64,000 nucleotides of DNA from Amycolatopsis viridis (GCF_011758765.1 NZ_JAANOU010000001.1:3658001-3722000); one strand, 5' to 3'; counted from the stretch's first letter, positions 52,774 to 62,294 are shown. Program-made: numbers and translations. The notes: generated by a model not told the origin, from the sequence alone.

Positions 52774-54138
52774 CTATCCGTTGGACACGGTCTCGATGAG
52801 CCGTGTGGTCGAGTAGCCCTCGACGGTGGGCACGAGCACGACCTTGCCGCCGCCGGCGCGCACCACCTCGGCCTCCGGCAGGTCGGTGCCCTCGTAGTCG
52901 CCGCCCTTGACCCAGATGTCCGGGCACAGCCGGCGCAGCACCTCCACCGGGGAGGACTCCTCGAACACCACGACGGCGTCGACGGACTCCAGCGCGCTGA
53001 GCACGCGCACCCGGTCGGCCGCGGTCACCACCGGGCGCCCCGGCCCCTTCAGCCGCCGCACCGACTCGTCGGAGTTGACGCACACGATCAGCACGTCGCC
53101 CAGTTCGCGGGCACGGCGGAGCAGCGCCACGTGGCCGGGGTGCAGGATGTCGAAGCACCCGCCGGTGGCGACGACCCGCCCGCCGCGGTGGCGCACCCGC
53201 TCGGCCAGCTCGAAGCCGGACAGGCCGGGTTCGCGCGCGCGGACCGGCTCGGCGGGCTCGGACAACGCGGTAGCCGCACCGGCGGCGACGAACCGGGCCG
53301 CGGACTCCACCGCCGAGGCGACCGCGTTCTCCAGCGCCGCGCCCTCGAACAGAGCCGCGGCGACGGCGCTGGCGAAGCGATCGCCCGCACCGCAGGTGTC
53401 CGGCCGCACGCTCGCCGGGACGCGGGACGCGTTCGGCACCGGGATCGCGCGCGTGCCCGTGCTGTCGGCGAGCACGGCGCCCTGCGCACCCACGGTCACC
53501 GCGACCGCCTCGGCCGCCCACTTCGCGCGCAGGCGCCCGGCCAGTTCCTCCGGGGTGCCGGACCCGCCGGCGAACTTCGCGGCCTCGCTGTCGTTGGGCG
53601 TCACCAGTGCCGCGCCGGGGACCGGCGAACCACCGCGCGGGTGCGGGTCCCACACCACCGGTGCGCCGGTCCCGGCCAGCAGTTCCCGGATCTGCGGGTG
53701 GTCCGCCACGCCGCGGCCGTAGTCGGCGACCAGGATCGCCGAGGCGCCGCGCAGCACGGACACCGTGCGCGCGTCCAGCGGCTCGTGGGCGGCACGCCCG
53801 TCGCCGTGGTCCAGCCGCACCACGGACTGGCCGGCCGCGCGGATGCGGGTCTTGCGGACGGTCCCGCCCCGCAGCGGCAGCGCGCACAGCTCGACCTCGC
53901 CGGCCAGCAGCCGCGCCAGCCGCGCGCCGCCGTCGTCGTCGCCGAGGGCCGTGACCAGCACGACGTCCGCGGCCGACCGGGCGGCCAGCCGCGCGGCCAG
54001 CCCGGCGCCACCGGGCCGGTGCCATTCCCGGCCGACGTCGACCACCGGCACCGGCGCCTCCGGGCACAGCCGGTCCGCGCTGCCGTCGACGTCGATGTCG
54101 AGCAGGGTGTCGCCGACCACCACCAGGGGGCCGGTCAC
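52774..54138 (-). CDS. hldE: Bifunctional heptose-7-P kinase/heptose-1-P nucleotidyltransferase (HldE-like)
   Basis: A 454-residue fusion. The N-terminal PfkB kinase domain (about 1-310: VVVGDTLLDIDVDG, VADYGRGVADH, and the catalytic DTCGAGDRFASA) phosphorylates D-glycero-D-manno-heptose 7-phosphate at C1. The C-terminal cytidylyltransferase-like domain (GGCFDILHPGHVALLRRARELGD, VNSDESVRRLKGPGRP) transfers a nucleotide to heptose 1-phosphate after GmhB action. The order matches Gram-negative HldE. Start GTG 54138 overlaps the GmhA stop. Nucleotide (ADP or GDP) is not decided by the sequence. Confidence 0.92.
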   Translation of the reverse strand: MTGPLVVVGDTLLDIDVDGSADRLCPEAPVPVVDVGREWHRPGGAGLAARLAARSAADVVLVTALGDDDGGARLARLLAGEVELCALPLRGGTVRKTRIRAAGQSVVRLDHGDGRAAHEPLDARTVSVLRGASAILVADYGRGVADHPQIRELLAGTGAPVVWDPHPRGGSPVPGAALVTPNDSEAAKFAGGSGTPEELAGRLRAKWAAEAVAVTVGAQGAVLADSTGTRAIPVPNASRVPASVRPDTCGAGDRFASAVAAALFEGAALENAVASAVESAARFVAAGAATALSEPAEPVRAREPGLSGFELAERVRHRGGRVVATGGCFDILHPGHVALLRRARELGDVLIVCVNSDESVRRLKGPGRPVVTAADRVRVLSALESVDAVVVFEESSPVEVLRRLCPDIWVKGGDYEGTDLPEAEVVRAGGGKVVLVPTVEGYSTTRLIETVSNG

Positions 54139-54698
54139 GAGGGCACCCCCAGTGCCTCGTCGAGCGCCGCGCACAACCCGTGGATCACCGCGAGGTGCGC
54201 CTCCTGCACCGTGCCGGTGCTCGGGGCCTCGATCACCACCGCGTCGTCGCAGATCGAGGCGAGCGCGTTCGGTCCCGGGCCGGTCAGCGCCCACGTCGTC
54301 ATGCCCAGCTCGTGGGCGGTCTTCGCCGCCGCGCACACGTTCTGGCTGCGCCCGCTGGTGGACAGCGCCACGAGCACGTCGCCGGTGCGGCCGTGCGCGC
54401 GCACCTGGCGGGCGAACACCTCCTGGTCGCCGTAGTCGTTCACGATCGCCGTGGCCGCCGACGTGTCGGCGTGCAGGGCGATCGCCGAGAGCGGCTGCCG
54501 GTCGTGGACGAACCGGCCGACCAGCTCGCCGGTCAGGTGCTGGGCCTCGGCGGCGCTGCCGCCGTTGCCGCAGGCGAGCAGCCGTCCGCCGGCTCCGAGC
54601 ACCTCGGCGAGGTGACGACCCCACGCCTCGATCCTCGGTGCCAGCGCGGTCAGGTCCCGCATGGTCGCGGCCAGAGCCGCGAACCGCTCCTCGATCAC
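54135..54698 (-). CDS. gmhA: Sedoheptulose-7-phosphate isomerase (GmhA-like SIS protein)
   Basis: A 187-residue SIS-domain isomerase that starts heptose synthesis by converting sedoheptulose 7-phosphate to D-glycero-D-manno-heptose 7-phosphate. The signature ACGNGGSAAEAQHLTGELVGRF, AIVNDYGDQEVFARQV and VALSTSGRSQNV are GmhA-type. GTG 54698 is preceded by AGGAGG, which lies inside the end of the GT9 gene whose stop it overlaps. Longer open frame upstream is unsupported. Confidence 0.93.
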   Translation of the reverse strand: MIEERFAALAATMRDLTALAPRIEAWGRHLAEVLGAGGRLLACGNGGSAAEAQHLTGELVGRFVHDRQPLSAIALHADTSAATAIVNDYGDQEVFARQVRAHGRTGDVLVALSTSGRSQNVCAAAKTAHELGMTTWALTGPGPNALASICDDAVVIEAPSTGTVQEAHLAVIHGLCAALDEALGVPS

Positions 54699-55711
54699 GC
54701 TGCACCTCCTAGTTTTTCGACGGCCATCAGGACATCCTCGGGCGGAACCCGGCCCAGGCAGGGGTGCCCGGCCACCGGACAGACCCGCGCGCGCGTGTCG
54801 CGGCAAGGCGCGTCCTGGTCACCGAGCAGGACGAGCGGCACGCCGTAGGGCGCCCACCGCGCGGCCGGCACGACGGGCGCGAACAGCGACACCACGGGAG
54901 TGCCCACGGCCGCGGCCAGGTGCGCCGGCCCGGTGTTCGGGACGACGGCGACCCGGGCCCCGGCGAGCACGGCGGCCAGGCCGTGCAGATCGGTCCGGCC
55001 GGCCAGGTCCAGACCGTGTGCGCCGGCGACCTGCGCGGTGAGGTCGCGTTCGGACGGTGCGCCGGTGACCACGACGCGGTAGCCGGATTCGGCCAGCAGC
55101 CGCACGACTTCCGCGTTCTGCTCGGCCGGGTACTGCCGGGCCGGCACCGACGCGGCCGGGTGGACCACGACGTAGCCGGGTTCACCGACCAGGTCCGACA
55201 CGTCGGGCAGCGGGCGGCGCACGGCGAGGCGCCCGTCGTCACCGGGCGGCAGCTCGTATCCGGCGGCCCGCGCCAGCGACAGGGCGCGCTCGGGCTCCGG
55301 CGGGTCGCCGTCGATCCGGTGCCGCAGGTCCAGCAGCGAGCCCGGGTAGTCCTCACAGATCGCACCGATCCACGGCACCCCGCACTCACGCAGGACCAGC
55401 GCGAGCGGCAGCGGTGACTGGTGGAACGACGTCACCACGAGCGCCGCGTCCGGTTGCGCGGCCCGGATGTGCGCGCGCAGCTCCGCCAGGTGGGCGGGGC
55501 TCGCGGCGGGCGGTTCCGGGTCGATCCACGGGGCGCACCACTCGATGACCTCGCCGACACCGGGCAGCAGTTCGGCGGCGGCGCGGCCGTGCGGGCCGGC
55601 CAGGAACGTGACCGGCCCGGCCGTGGCCGCCACCGCGCGCACGAGCGGACCGGACAGCAGGACGTCACCGGCGTTGTCCAGCCGCGCCACCAGAACCCGT
55701 GACCTCACCAC
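54695..55711 (-). CDS. Glycosyltransferase family 9 (heptosyltransferase-like), copy 1
   Basis: A 338-residue GT9 enzyme: VLVARLDNAGDVLLSGPLVRAV opening, VVVHPAASVPARQYPAEQNAEVVRLL and VVPNTGPAHLAAAVGTPVVSLFAPVVPAARWAPYG in the donor domain. A C-terminal cluster of Cys (DAPCRDTRARVCPVAGHPCLG) also occurs in heptosyltransferase homologues from actinobacteria. It overlaps both the GT2-HAD gene and GmhA and is part of the operon. Confidence 0.9.
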   Translation of the reverse strand: MVRSRVLVARLDNAGDVLLSGPLVRAVAATAGPVTFLAGPHGRAAAELLPGVGEVIEWCAPWIDPEPPAASPAHLAELRAHIRAAQPDAALVVTSFHQSPLPLALVLRECGVPWIGAICEDYPGSLLDLRHRIDGDPPEPERALSLARAAGYELPPGDDGRLAVRRPLPDVSDLVGEPGYVVVHPAASVPARQYPAEQNAEVVRLLAESGYRVVVTGAPSERDLTAQVAGAHGLDLAGRTDLHGLAAVLAGARVAVVPNTGPAHLAAAVGTPVVSLFAPVVPAARWAPYGVPLVLLGDQDAPCRDTRARVCPVAGHPCLGRVPPEDVLMAVEKLGGAA

Positions 55712-57195
55712 GCCCGGTCCCCCATCGCCAGCCCGACCGCTCCGGCCAGGTCACCCGCCACCTGCGCGTCGCGCCGCGCGGCCGCGATCTCCGCGGGCCG
55801 CGTCCGGGGTGTGGGCACCAGCACCGCCCGCGCGCCCGCCGCGCGCGCCGCCTCCACGTCCGCCCCGATGTCCCCGATGACCACGCAGTCCTGCGGCCGC
55901 ACACCCAGTGCGAGCGCGGCACGGGTGACCAGTCCCGGTTTCGGTTTACGGCAGCAGCAACCGTCGTCCTCGGCGTGCACGCACACCTGCCACGTCGCGA
56001 ACGGCCCGAGCAGCTCCTCGACCCGCGCGTTGACCGCGGCAAGTTCGTCCGGCGTGATCAGCCCGCGCGCCACACCGGACTGGTTGCTCACCACGCCCAC
56101 CGGCACACCGGCGGCGCGCAGGCGCCGCAGCACCTCCTCGGCACCCGGCACCGGCCGCACCCGCTCGGGGTCGTTGTTGTACGGCTCGTCGTGGACGAGG
56201 GTGTCGTCCCGGTCGAACAGGACCGCCTTGGCAGCGGGTCGCGGGCGGCGCACGCGCAGCTCACCGGCGAGCCGGTGGCGCACCGCGACCGGCGGGATGA
56301 GCACGCTGGTGACCGCCATCTTCGCCAGCTCCTCCGGGGTCTTCGGGCCGGGCAGGATGCGCCGCAGCGCGAACTCCGCGGTGAGACCGAGCCACGCGAT
56401 TCCGGCGAAGGCGGCCGGTGTGGGCCGCCGCGCCGCGGCGCAGGCGAGCGCGGCGAGTCCGCTGAGCGTGGTCAGGGTGTGCCGGCCGAGGCGTCCCGGC
56501 CCGGCCGCGGTCAGCTCCCTCCACTGTGGACCGAACTTGCGCCGCATCAGCGCGTTGTCGGCATTGCCGCGCTGCGCCCGCACGCTCGCGAAGAACCCGC
56601 CGTGGCGCGCCGGGTGCAGGGTGGTGCGGATGCCGCGTTCCAGCCGCCATCCAGCCTGCCGCACGCGCAACGCGAGGTCGGCGTCCTCGCGGAAGGCGCG
56701 CGGGAAGCGTTCGTCGAACCCGCCCACGGCGGCCAGCACATCGCGCCGGTAGGCCATGTCCGCGGTGATCCACTCCGCGGTCGCCAGTCCGGCCGTGTCC
56801 CGTTCCAGGTCCGTCGGGCGGCGGCCCCCGGTCGGCCCGGGCACCACGATGCGGCCCTGCGATCCCGCCACGTCGGCGGCCAGCGCGGCCAGGTCGGACT
56901 CCAGCCGGGAAGCCCAGTCGGCGGTGGGGCGCACGTCGTCGTCGAGGAAGGCGATCCACTCGGTGCCCGCGGCCCGCCACCCGGCGTTGCGCGCCGCGGC
57001 CGGGCCGCGCCCGCCGGAGCGCAAGACGCGCACCGGCGTCGCCAGCTCGGGCAGCGGCAGGTCGCCGGGCTCCGGGCGGTCATCGACGACGATGATCTCG
57101 GCCGGCCGCGGTCCCATCCCGTGGCCGAGCGCGGACAGCAGAGCCTGCAGGCTGTCCCGGCCGGTCGTCGGGACAACCACGGTGTAGGCGATCAT
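55705..57195 (-). CDS. Glycosyltransferase family 2 fused to a GmhB-type HAD phosphatase
   Basis: A 496-residue fusion. Residues 1-290 are a GT2 domain (VVVPTTGRDSLQALL, EIIVVDDRPEPG, WIAFLDDDVRPTADW, the DxD-like motif, and FREDADLALRVRQAGW). From about 325 comes a histidinol-phosphatase-type HAD domain (AVLFDRDDTLVHDEPYNND, VSNQSGVARGL, CCCRKPKPGL with the zinc-loop cysteines, VIGDIGADVEAARAAG), as in GmhB, which removes the C7 phosphate from heptose 1,7-bisphosphate. A separate GmhB is absent, so this domain likely fills the step. ATG 57195 overlaps the carbamoyltransferase stop. Confidence 0.9.
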   Translation of the reverse strand: MIAYTVVVPTTGRDSLQALLSALGHGMGPRPAEIIVVDDRPEPGDLPLPELATPVRVLRSGGRGPAAARNAGWRAAGTEWIAFLDDDVRPTADWASRLESDLAALAADVAGSQGRIVVPGPTGGRRPTDLERDTAGLATAEWITADMAYRRDVLAAVGGFDERFPRAFREDADLALRVRQAGWRLERGIRTTLHPARHGGFFASVRAQRGNADNALMRRKFGPQWRELTAAGPGRLGRHTLTTLSGLAALACAAARRPTPAAFAGIAWLGLTAEFALRRILPGPKTPEELAKMAVTSVLIPPVAVRHRLAGELRVRRPRPAAKAVLFDRDDTLVHDEPYNNDPERVRPVPGAEEVLRRLRAAGVPVGVVSNQSGVARGLITPDELAAVNARVEELLGPFATWQVCVHAEDDGCCCRKPKPGLVTRAALALGVRPQDCVVIGDIGADVEAARAAGARAVLVPTPRTRPAEIAAARRDAQVAGDLAGAVGLAMGDRAW

Positions 57196-58820
57196 TCCGG
57201 CCTCCGGACGACGAACGGCCCGAGGGCCAGCAGGTCGATCGGGCTCGATCCGAAGCACTCCAGGGCGTCCCGCGGCGAGTCGACCATCGGACGGCCCGCG
57301 GTGTTCAGGCTCGTGTTGACCACCACGGGAATCCCGGTCCGCGATTCGAACTCCGCCAGCACGCGCGCGACCAGCGGCTCGTCCGTCCGGTCGACCGTCT
57401 GCACACGGGCGGTACCGTCCACATGGGTCACCGCCGGGATGCGGTCCCTCCATTCCGGACGGACGTCGTGCACGAACAGCATGTAGGGACTGGGCAGCGG
57501 CCCGCGCTCGAACAGTTCGCGGGCGCGGTCGGCGAGCACCATCGGCGCCACCGGGCGGAACTGCTCACGGCCCTTGACGTCGTTGAGGCGTTCGAGGTTG
57601 CGCCGGTGACCGGGGTGCGCGAGCAGTGAACGGTGTCCCAGGGCGCGGGGACCGAATTCCGCCCGGCCCTGGAACCACGCCACGATCCGGTCCTCGGCCA
57701 GTGCCTGGGCCACCGTCGCGGCGAGGTCGTCCGGCCGTTCGTACGGCAGGCGGGCGGTGTCGAGCGCCTGCTGGATCTCCCCGTCGGAAAAACCGCGTCC
57801 CAAGGCGGCACCGGTCATCCGCGCGGCGGGTTCGCCCCATTCCGCAGCCAGGTGCAGCGCGGCGCCCAGCGCGGTGCCCGCGTCACCGGCGGCCGGCTGG
57901 ATCCAGACGTCGTCGAACGGGCCGTCGGCCCGCAACCGCGTGTTGGCCACGCAGTTGAGCGCGATGCCGCCCGCCATCGTCAGGTTCACCTGCCCGGTCT
58001 GGGTGTGCAGCCAGCGCGCCAGGTCGAGCAGCACCTCCTCCAGCCGCTGCTGCACGCTGGCGGCGAGGTCGGCGTGCTCGGGCCGGAAATCGGCCCCGGG
58101 CTCGCGACGCGGCGCGAACCGGGCCAGATCGAGTGGTGCGGCGCGGAACCCGCCGTCACCGAGGGCATCGAGGCGCTCGCGCAGCGCGTCGGCGAACTGC
58201 GGTTTCCCGTACGAGGCCAGCGCCATCACCTTGTACTCGTCGCTGGAGCGCGCGAACCCGAGGTGTTCGGTGAGGTCCTCGTACCGCAGTCCGAGCGAGT
58301 GCGGGAGCCGTTGCGCGGCCAGCTCGACGAGCTTGCCGTCGCGGTATTCCCCGGCCAGGTAGGAGGTCGCCTCACCGCGGCCGTCGGCCACCAGCACGGC
58401 GGCGTCGCCGAACGGCGCGGCCAGCCCGCTGGACGCGGCGTGCGCCACGTGGTGCCGCACGAACCGCACCTTCGCCGGATCCAGCCCGGGCAACGCGGTC
58501 TTCAAGAAGTGCGGGGCGCGGCGGGCATAGGTGGTGCGCAGCTCCTCCCAGCCCGGGTCCACCCCGGCGACGTCGTGGTCCACCAGATCCGGGTCGTAGG
58601 AGTAACCCACCGCGTCCAGCTCGGACGGTTCGATCCCGGCTTCGGCCAGGCACCAGCGCGCGGCCTGCTCGGGCAGCTCCCAGGCGGCGAACGGCACCGG
58701 GCGCTTGCCGTGCTTGCGGCGGCTGAAGCGCTCCTCCTCGGCGGCGGCGACCACCCGGCCGTCCACCACGAGGGCGGCGGCCGGATCGTGGAACACCGCG
58801 TTGATCCCGAGGATCCGCAA
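57192..58820 (-). CDS. NodU/CmcH-family carbamoyltransferase
   Basis: A 542-residue enzyme that transfers carbamoyl from carbamoyl phosphate to a hydroxyl, via carbamoyl-AMP, as in TobZ and NodU. Motifs: ILGINAVFHDPAAALVVDG, EEERFSRRKH, the Fe-binding His pair in VRHHVAHAASS, VLVADGRGEATSY, MAGGIALNCVANTRL and FQGRAEFGPRALGHRSLLA. TTG 58820 is chosen for GGAGG seven bases upstream; the frame before it is unlike the family. Its likely acceptor is a sugar of this operon, such as a heptose. Confidence 0.93.
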   Translation of the reverse strand: MRILGINAVFHDPAAALVVDGRVVAAAEEERFSRRKHGKRPVPFAAWELPEQAARWCLAEAGIEPSELDAVGYSYDPDLVDHDVAGVDPGWEELRTTYARRAPHFLKTALPGLDPAKVRFVRHHVAHAASSGLAAPFGDAAVLVADGRGEATSYLAGEYRDGKLVELAAQRLPHSLGLRYEDLTEHLGFARSSDEYKVMALASYGKPQFADALRERLDALGDGGFRAAPLDLARFAPRREPGADFRPEHADLAASVQQRLEEVLLDLARWLHTQTGQVNLTMAGGIALNCVANTRLRADGPFDDVWIQPAAGDAGTALGAALHLAAEWGEPAARMTGAALGRGFSDGEIQQALDTARLPYERPDDLAATVAQALAEDRIVAWFQGRAEFGPRALGHRSLLAHPGHRRNLERLNDVKGREQFRPVAPMVLADRARELFERGPLPSPYMLFVHDVRPEWRDRIPAVTHVDGTARVQTVDRTDEPLVARVLAEFESRTGIPVVVNTSLNTAGRPMVDSPRDALECFGSSPIDLLALGPFVVRRPE

Positions 58821-58879
58821 ACTCCTACCTCCACATCCGGTCACCACTGCTACTTAGCGCTACCCCTGCTTCTCCTCGT

Positions 58880-59824
58880 CTAAACGGGACTGAGGTGCGC
58901 GGCGAACCACTCCAGGGTCCGGCGCAGTCCGTCGTGCAGGCCGACGCGCGGCCGCCAGCCCAATTCCCGTTGCGCCACCGCGATGTCGGGGCACCGCCGT
59001 CGCGGATCGTCCACCGGGGCGGGAACGTTGCGCACCGGCACGGCCGTCCCGGCCAGCCGCTGGATCTCCTCGACCAGCTGCCGGATCTGCAGCTCGTGCG
59101 GATTGCCGAGGTTGACCGGTCCGGCGAACTCGGCGTCCGCCAGCGCCAGCAGCCCGTCCACGGTGTCGTCCACATAGCACAGCGACCGGGTCTGGGTGCC
59201 CCCGCCCGCGACCGTCACCGGTTCGCCGGACAGGGCCTGCCGGATGAACGTGGGGATCGCGCGGCCGTCGTCGGCGCGCATGCGCGGCCCGTAGGTGTTG
59301 AACAGGCGTGCGATGCCGGTGTTCGCACCGCGGGCACCGCGGTAGGCCGTGGTGAGCGCCTCGGCGTAGCGTTTCGCCTCGTCGTATACGCTCCGCGGGC
59401 CGACCGGGTTGACGTGTCCCCAGTAGGTCTCGCGCTGCGGGTGCTCACGCGGGTCGCCGTAGACCTCGCTGGTCGAGGTGAGCACGAACCGGGCGTGGTG
59501 GGCGACCGCGAGGTCCAGCGCGGCGTGGGTGCCGGCCGCCCCGGTGTGCAGCGTCTCCACCGGCAGCCGCTCGTAGTCCCGCGGCGAGGCCGGGCTGGCC
59601 AGGTGCATCACCAGGTCGACGGGGCCGGCGACCTCCAGCCCGCCCGTGACGTCGGCCCGGACGAACTCGAAACCCGGATCGCCCGCGAGGTGTGCGATGT
59701 TGTCCGCGCTGCCGGTGCACAGGTTGTCCACACAGGTGACCCGGGTGCCGCGGGCGAGCAGGCGTTCGCACAGGTGGGAGCCGAGGAAGCCGGCTCCGCC
59801 GGTGACAACGGCGTGGCTGTGCAT
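58880..59824 (-). CDS. NAD-dependent epimerase/dehydratase (UDP-glucuronate decarboxylase-like)
   Basis: A 314-residue extended SDR, first gene of the nine-gene operon. NAD motif [18 protein letters not shown], active site [15 protein letters not shown] with [13 protein letters not shown] (YxxxK in the UDP-xylose synthase form), and [22 protein letters not shown] are visible. This matches UDP-glucuronate decarboxylase, which turns the product of the UDP-glucose dehydrogenase at the operon's end into UDP-xylose. A related epimerase activity is possible. Confidence 0.88.
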   Translation of the reverse strand: MHSHAVVTGGAGFLGSHLCERLLARGTRVTCVDNLCTGSADNIAHLAGDPGFEFVRADVTGGLEVAGPVDLVMHLASPASPRDYERLPVETLHTGAAGTHAALDLAVAHHARFVLTSTSEVYGDPREHPQRETYWGHVNPVGPRSVYDEAKRYAEALTTAYRGARGANTGIARLFNTYGPRMRADDGRAIPTFIRQALSGEPVTVAGGGTQTRSLCYVDDTVDGLLALADAEFAGPVNLGNPHELQIRQLVEEIQRLAGTAVPVRNVPAPVDDPRRRCPDIAVAQRELGWRPRVGLHDGLRRTLEWFAAHLSPV

Positions 59825-59876
59825 GGACTCCTCCTACCCGGCGGAGTCACTTCGAAACGCTACGGAGGTACTTCTC

Positions 59877-60698
59877 CTACGCCAGGGCCAGCAGCGCCAG
59901 CGCCCCGGCGGCCCCGCAAATACCCAGCGTCTGCTTCCGGTTCAGCCGTTCACCCAGAAAGACCAACGCGAGCACGACCGGGATGGCCGGGTAGAGGGCG
60001 GCCAGCACGGTCGCGACGGCGAGCAGCTGCTGGTGGGTGGCGACCCAGTAGAGCACGATCGCGACGCTGCCGAGCGCGCCCGCGAGGACGGCCGGCCAGG
60101 CCAGCCGCGGCCGCAGCGTGAGCGGGGTCCGGGTGGTGAGCACGAGCGGCAGGATGACGGCCACCGAAGCGGCGCGGCTGACCACGATCGGCCACAACCC
60201 GGCGTCGAGCGGGACGGGTTTCATGGCCAGGAACTGGAGTGCGAAGCCGGCACCGGCGATGAGGGCGTCGCGCACGCCCGGGCCGGCGGGGCGGCCGCCG
60301 CCGGACACGAGCCAGATCGCGGGCAGGGCCAGCACGATCCCGGCGACGGCCGCCGGGGAGGGCCGCTCGCCGAGGAAGGCCAGCCCGGCCACCACCGGCA
60401 GCGCGACGGCCCCGACGTCGCTCACGGGCACCACCACGGTCAGCGCGTCGCGGCTCATGGCCCGGTAGAGGAATCCGACCCCGATGCCAGTGCCGGCACC
60501 GGACAGCGCACCCCAGCCCAGGCCGCCGGTGCCGGGGTGGGAGGCGAGGAGAGCGACGACGAGGGTCACCAGGGTGCCACCGGCCTGGGCGTAGAGCGAG
60601 ACGGTCAGCCCGGGCGCCCGCCGCGCGACGAGACCGTTCACGAAGTGCGTGACCCCGAAACACCCCGCGGAGGCCAGGGCGAGCAGCTCACCGGTCAT
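59877..60698 (-). CDS. EamA/DMT-family transporter
   Basis: A 273-residue permease with ten predicted helices arranged as two EamA repeats, for example [51 protein letters not shown] and [42 protein letters not shown]. Substrate is unknown (small metabolites or drugs). ATG 60698 overlaps the MarR stop, so it is cotranscribed with and likely controlled by that regulator. Confidence 0.88.
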   Translation of the reverse strand: MTGELLALASAGCFGVTHFVNGLVARRAPGLTVSLYAQAGGTLVTLVVALLASHPGTGGLGWGALSGAGTGIGVGFLYRAMSRDALTVVVPVSDVGAVALPVVAGLAFLGERPSPAAVAGIVLALPAIWLVSGGGRPAGPGVRDALIAGAGFALQFLAMKPVPLDAGLWPIVVSRAASVAVILPLVLTTRTPLTLRPRLAWPAVLAGALGSVAIVLYWVATHQQLLAVATVLAALYPAIPVVLALVFLGERLNRKQTLGICGAAGALALLALA

Positions 60699-61249
60699 CG
60701 GTGGCCCCCGTCCGCGACCCGGGCGCCGGTGGCCTCCCGCGCCCGGCAGGCCGCGCCCACCGGGCACACCGCGCCCGCCGCCACGCAGGCGGCCCGGTCG
60801 CACAGGCGGCACAGCCGGTCGGCCTCCGGGAGCTGCTCGTAGGCCGCGGTGAGGAGCTTGGCGACCAGCTCGGCGAACACCGCCCGTTCCCGGTCGTCGA
60901 GCGCGGCGGTCAGCGAGGCGAGGCGCCCGCCGCGGTGCCCGAGGATCCGCTCCGCGGCGTCCACCCCGGCATCCGTCAGGTGCACCGCGACCGCCCGGGC
61001 GGCCGTCGGCCAGCGTTCGGCCAGGCCGCGACTCTCCAGCCCGTCCACCATGCGTGCGGCGGCGGGCTGGCTCAGGCCGACCCGCCGGCCGAGTTCCGTC
61101 ACCGACAACCCGGGCGCGGTGGACAGCACCACCAGGGCCGCGGCAGCGCTCACGCTCGTGCCGGCCGCGGTCGTGGCGTCGGTCAGCGCGAGGTCGTTGA
61201 CGGTGAGCGCCAGCGCGCCCAGGAGATTCGCCAGCCGTTCTTCATGCAT
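60695..61249 (-). CDS. MarR-family regulator with Cys-rich tail
   Basis: A 184-residue regulator. The winged helix ([41 protein letters not shown], about 40-78) is standard MarR. The C-terminus has five cysteines (147, 150, 155, 162, 168) with the start [10 protein letters not shown], which suggests metal binding or redox sensing. Its ATG lies inside the palindrome at 61244-61260, the likely autoregulatory operator. The divergent gene is a manganese catalase, so oxidant response is a reasonable inference. Confidence 0.88.
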   Translation of the reverse strand: MHEERLANLLGALALTVNDLALTDATTAAGTSVSAAAALVVLSTAPGLSVTELGRRVGLSQPAAARMVDGLESRGLAERWPTAARAVAVHLTDAGVDAAERILGHRGGRLASLTAALDDRERAVFAELVAKLLTAAYEQLPEADRLCRLCDRAACVAAGAVCPVGAACRAREATGARVADGGHR

Positions 61250-61260
61250 GACTCATGCAT
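61244..61260. promoter_or_regulatory. Palindrome over the MarR start codon
   Basis: ATGCATGA-C-TCATGCAT is a perfect 8-bp inverted repeat with one central base, typical of MarR operators. It covers the MarR initiation codon (61247-61249) and lies 122 bp upstream of the catalase gene. Confidence 0.75.
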
Positions 61261-61382
61261 AGGTCATCGGAGTGGGATTCGCAAGCCGGGGCGAACCGGC
61301 ACGAATATCCCGGGCAGGGCGGGGAAGCCCCCCGTCTGCACGCGTACTCAAACCAACTTTCCTTCGTCCACAAGGAGATCTT

Positions 61383-62249
61383 GTGTTCCGACACACGAAA
61401 CTGCTGCAGTTCGAGGCGAAGCCGGAGCGTCCGGACCCGTACTACGCCAGGAAGCTGCAGGAGCTGATCGGTGGTGCCTACGGTGAGATGACGGTGACGA
61501 TGCAGTACCTGTTCCAGGGCTGGAACTGCCGCATGGAGGGCAAGTACAAGGACCTGATCATGGACACGGCGACCGAGGAGATCGGTCACGTGGAGATGCT
61601 GGCCACGATGGTGGCACGCCTGCTGGAGGGTGCTCCGGCCACGGCGACCGCGGAGGCGGCCAAGGACCCGGTGATGGCGGCGGTGCTGGGCGGGATGGAT
61701 CCCCAGCAGGCGATCGTGTCCGGCGGTGGCGCGGTGCCGGCGGACTCCAACGGCACGCCGTGGAACGGCAAGTACATCGTGGCCTCGGGCAACCTGCTGG
61801 CCGATTTCCGGGCCAACGCGGCCGCCGAGGCGCAGGGCCGGTTGCAGACGGCGCGGTTGTACAACATGACCGACGACCCGGGCGTGAAGGAGATGCTCAA
61901 GTTCAACCTCGCCCGGGACACGGTGCACCAGAAGCAGTGGCTGCGCGCGATCGAGGAACTGCAGGCCGACGGGCTGGAGTCCGACATCGCCCCCAATGCC
62001 CTGCTGGACGAGGAGGACCAGACCCACAACAACACCATCTGGCACCTGTCCGACGGCCCCGACGGCAACAAGGGCGGCTGGTCCACCGGCGAGGACCGCA
62101 TCGACTACCTCATGGACCCCAAACCCCTCGGCGGCCCCGGCACCGCCCCCAAACCCGAACCCGATCTCTACGCCACCTACTCGCCCACGAAGGACGCGCT
62201 GGGCACGGTCAAGGGCAAGGCCCAGTCCGCGGTCAACAAGCTCACCTGA
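61383..62249 (+). CDS. Manganese catalase
   Basis: A 288-residue non-heme catalase that splits H2O2 at a di-manganese site. The ligands match the Lactobacillus plantarum enzyme numbering: Glu35 (GGAYGEMTVTMQY), Glu66 and His69 (TATEEIGHVEM), and further Glu/His in ANAAAEAQGRLQ and RDTVHQKQW. The C-terminal tail is Pro/Lys rich, as usual. GTG 61383 is set by AAGGAG just upstream. With the Mn2+ riboswitch-controlled TerC elsewhere in the window it suggests manganese-based oxidative defence. Confidence 0.95.
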   Translation: MFRHTKLLQFEAKPERPDPYYARKLQELIGGAYGEMTVTMQYLFQGWNCRMEGKYKDLIMDTATEEIGHVEMLATMVARLLEGAPATATAEAAKDPVMAAVLGGMDPQQAIVSGGGAVPADSNGTPWNGKYIVASGNLLADFRANAAAEAQGRLQTARLYNMTDDPGVKEMLKFNLARDTVHQKQWLRAIEELQADGLESDIAPNALLDEEDQTHNNTIWHLSDGPDGNKGGWSTGEDRIDYLMDPKPLGGPGTAPKPEPDLYATYSPTKDALGTVKGKAQSAVNKLT

Positions 62250-62255
62250 GGCGGC

Positions 62256-62285
62256 CGCCCCCTCGGGACCACTCCCGAGGGGGCG
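62256..62285. terminator. Bidirectional hairpin terminator after manganese catalase
   Basis: A 13-bp perfect stem (62256-62268 with 62273-62285, CGCCCCCTCGGGA and complement) with loop CCAC begins 6 bp after the catalase stop and ends 9 bp before the stop of the convergent hypothetical gene. Confidence 0.88.
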
Positions 62286-62294
62286 CCGCACGGT

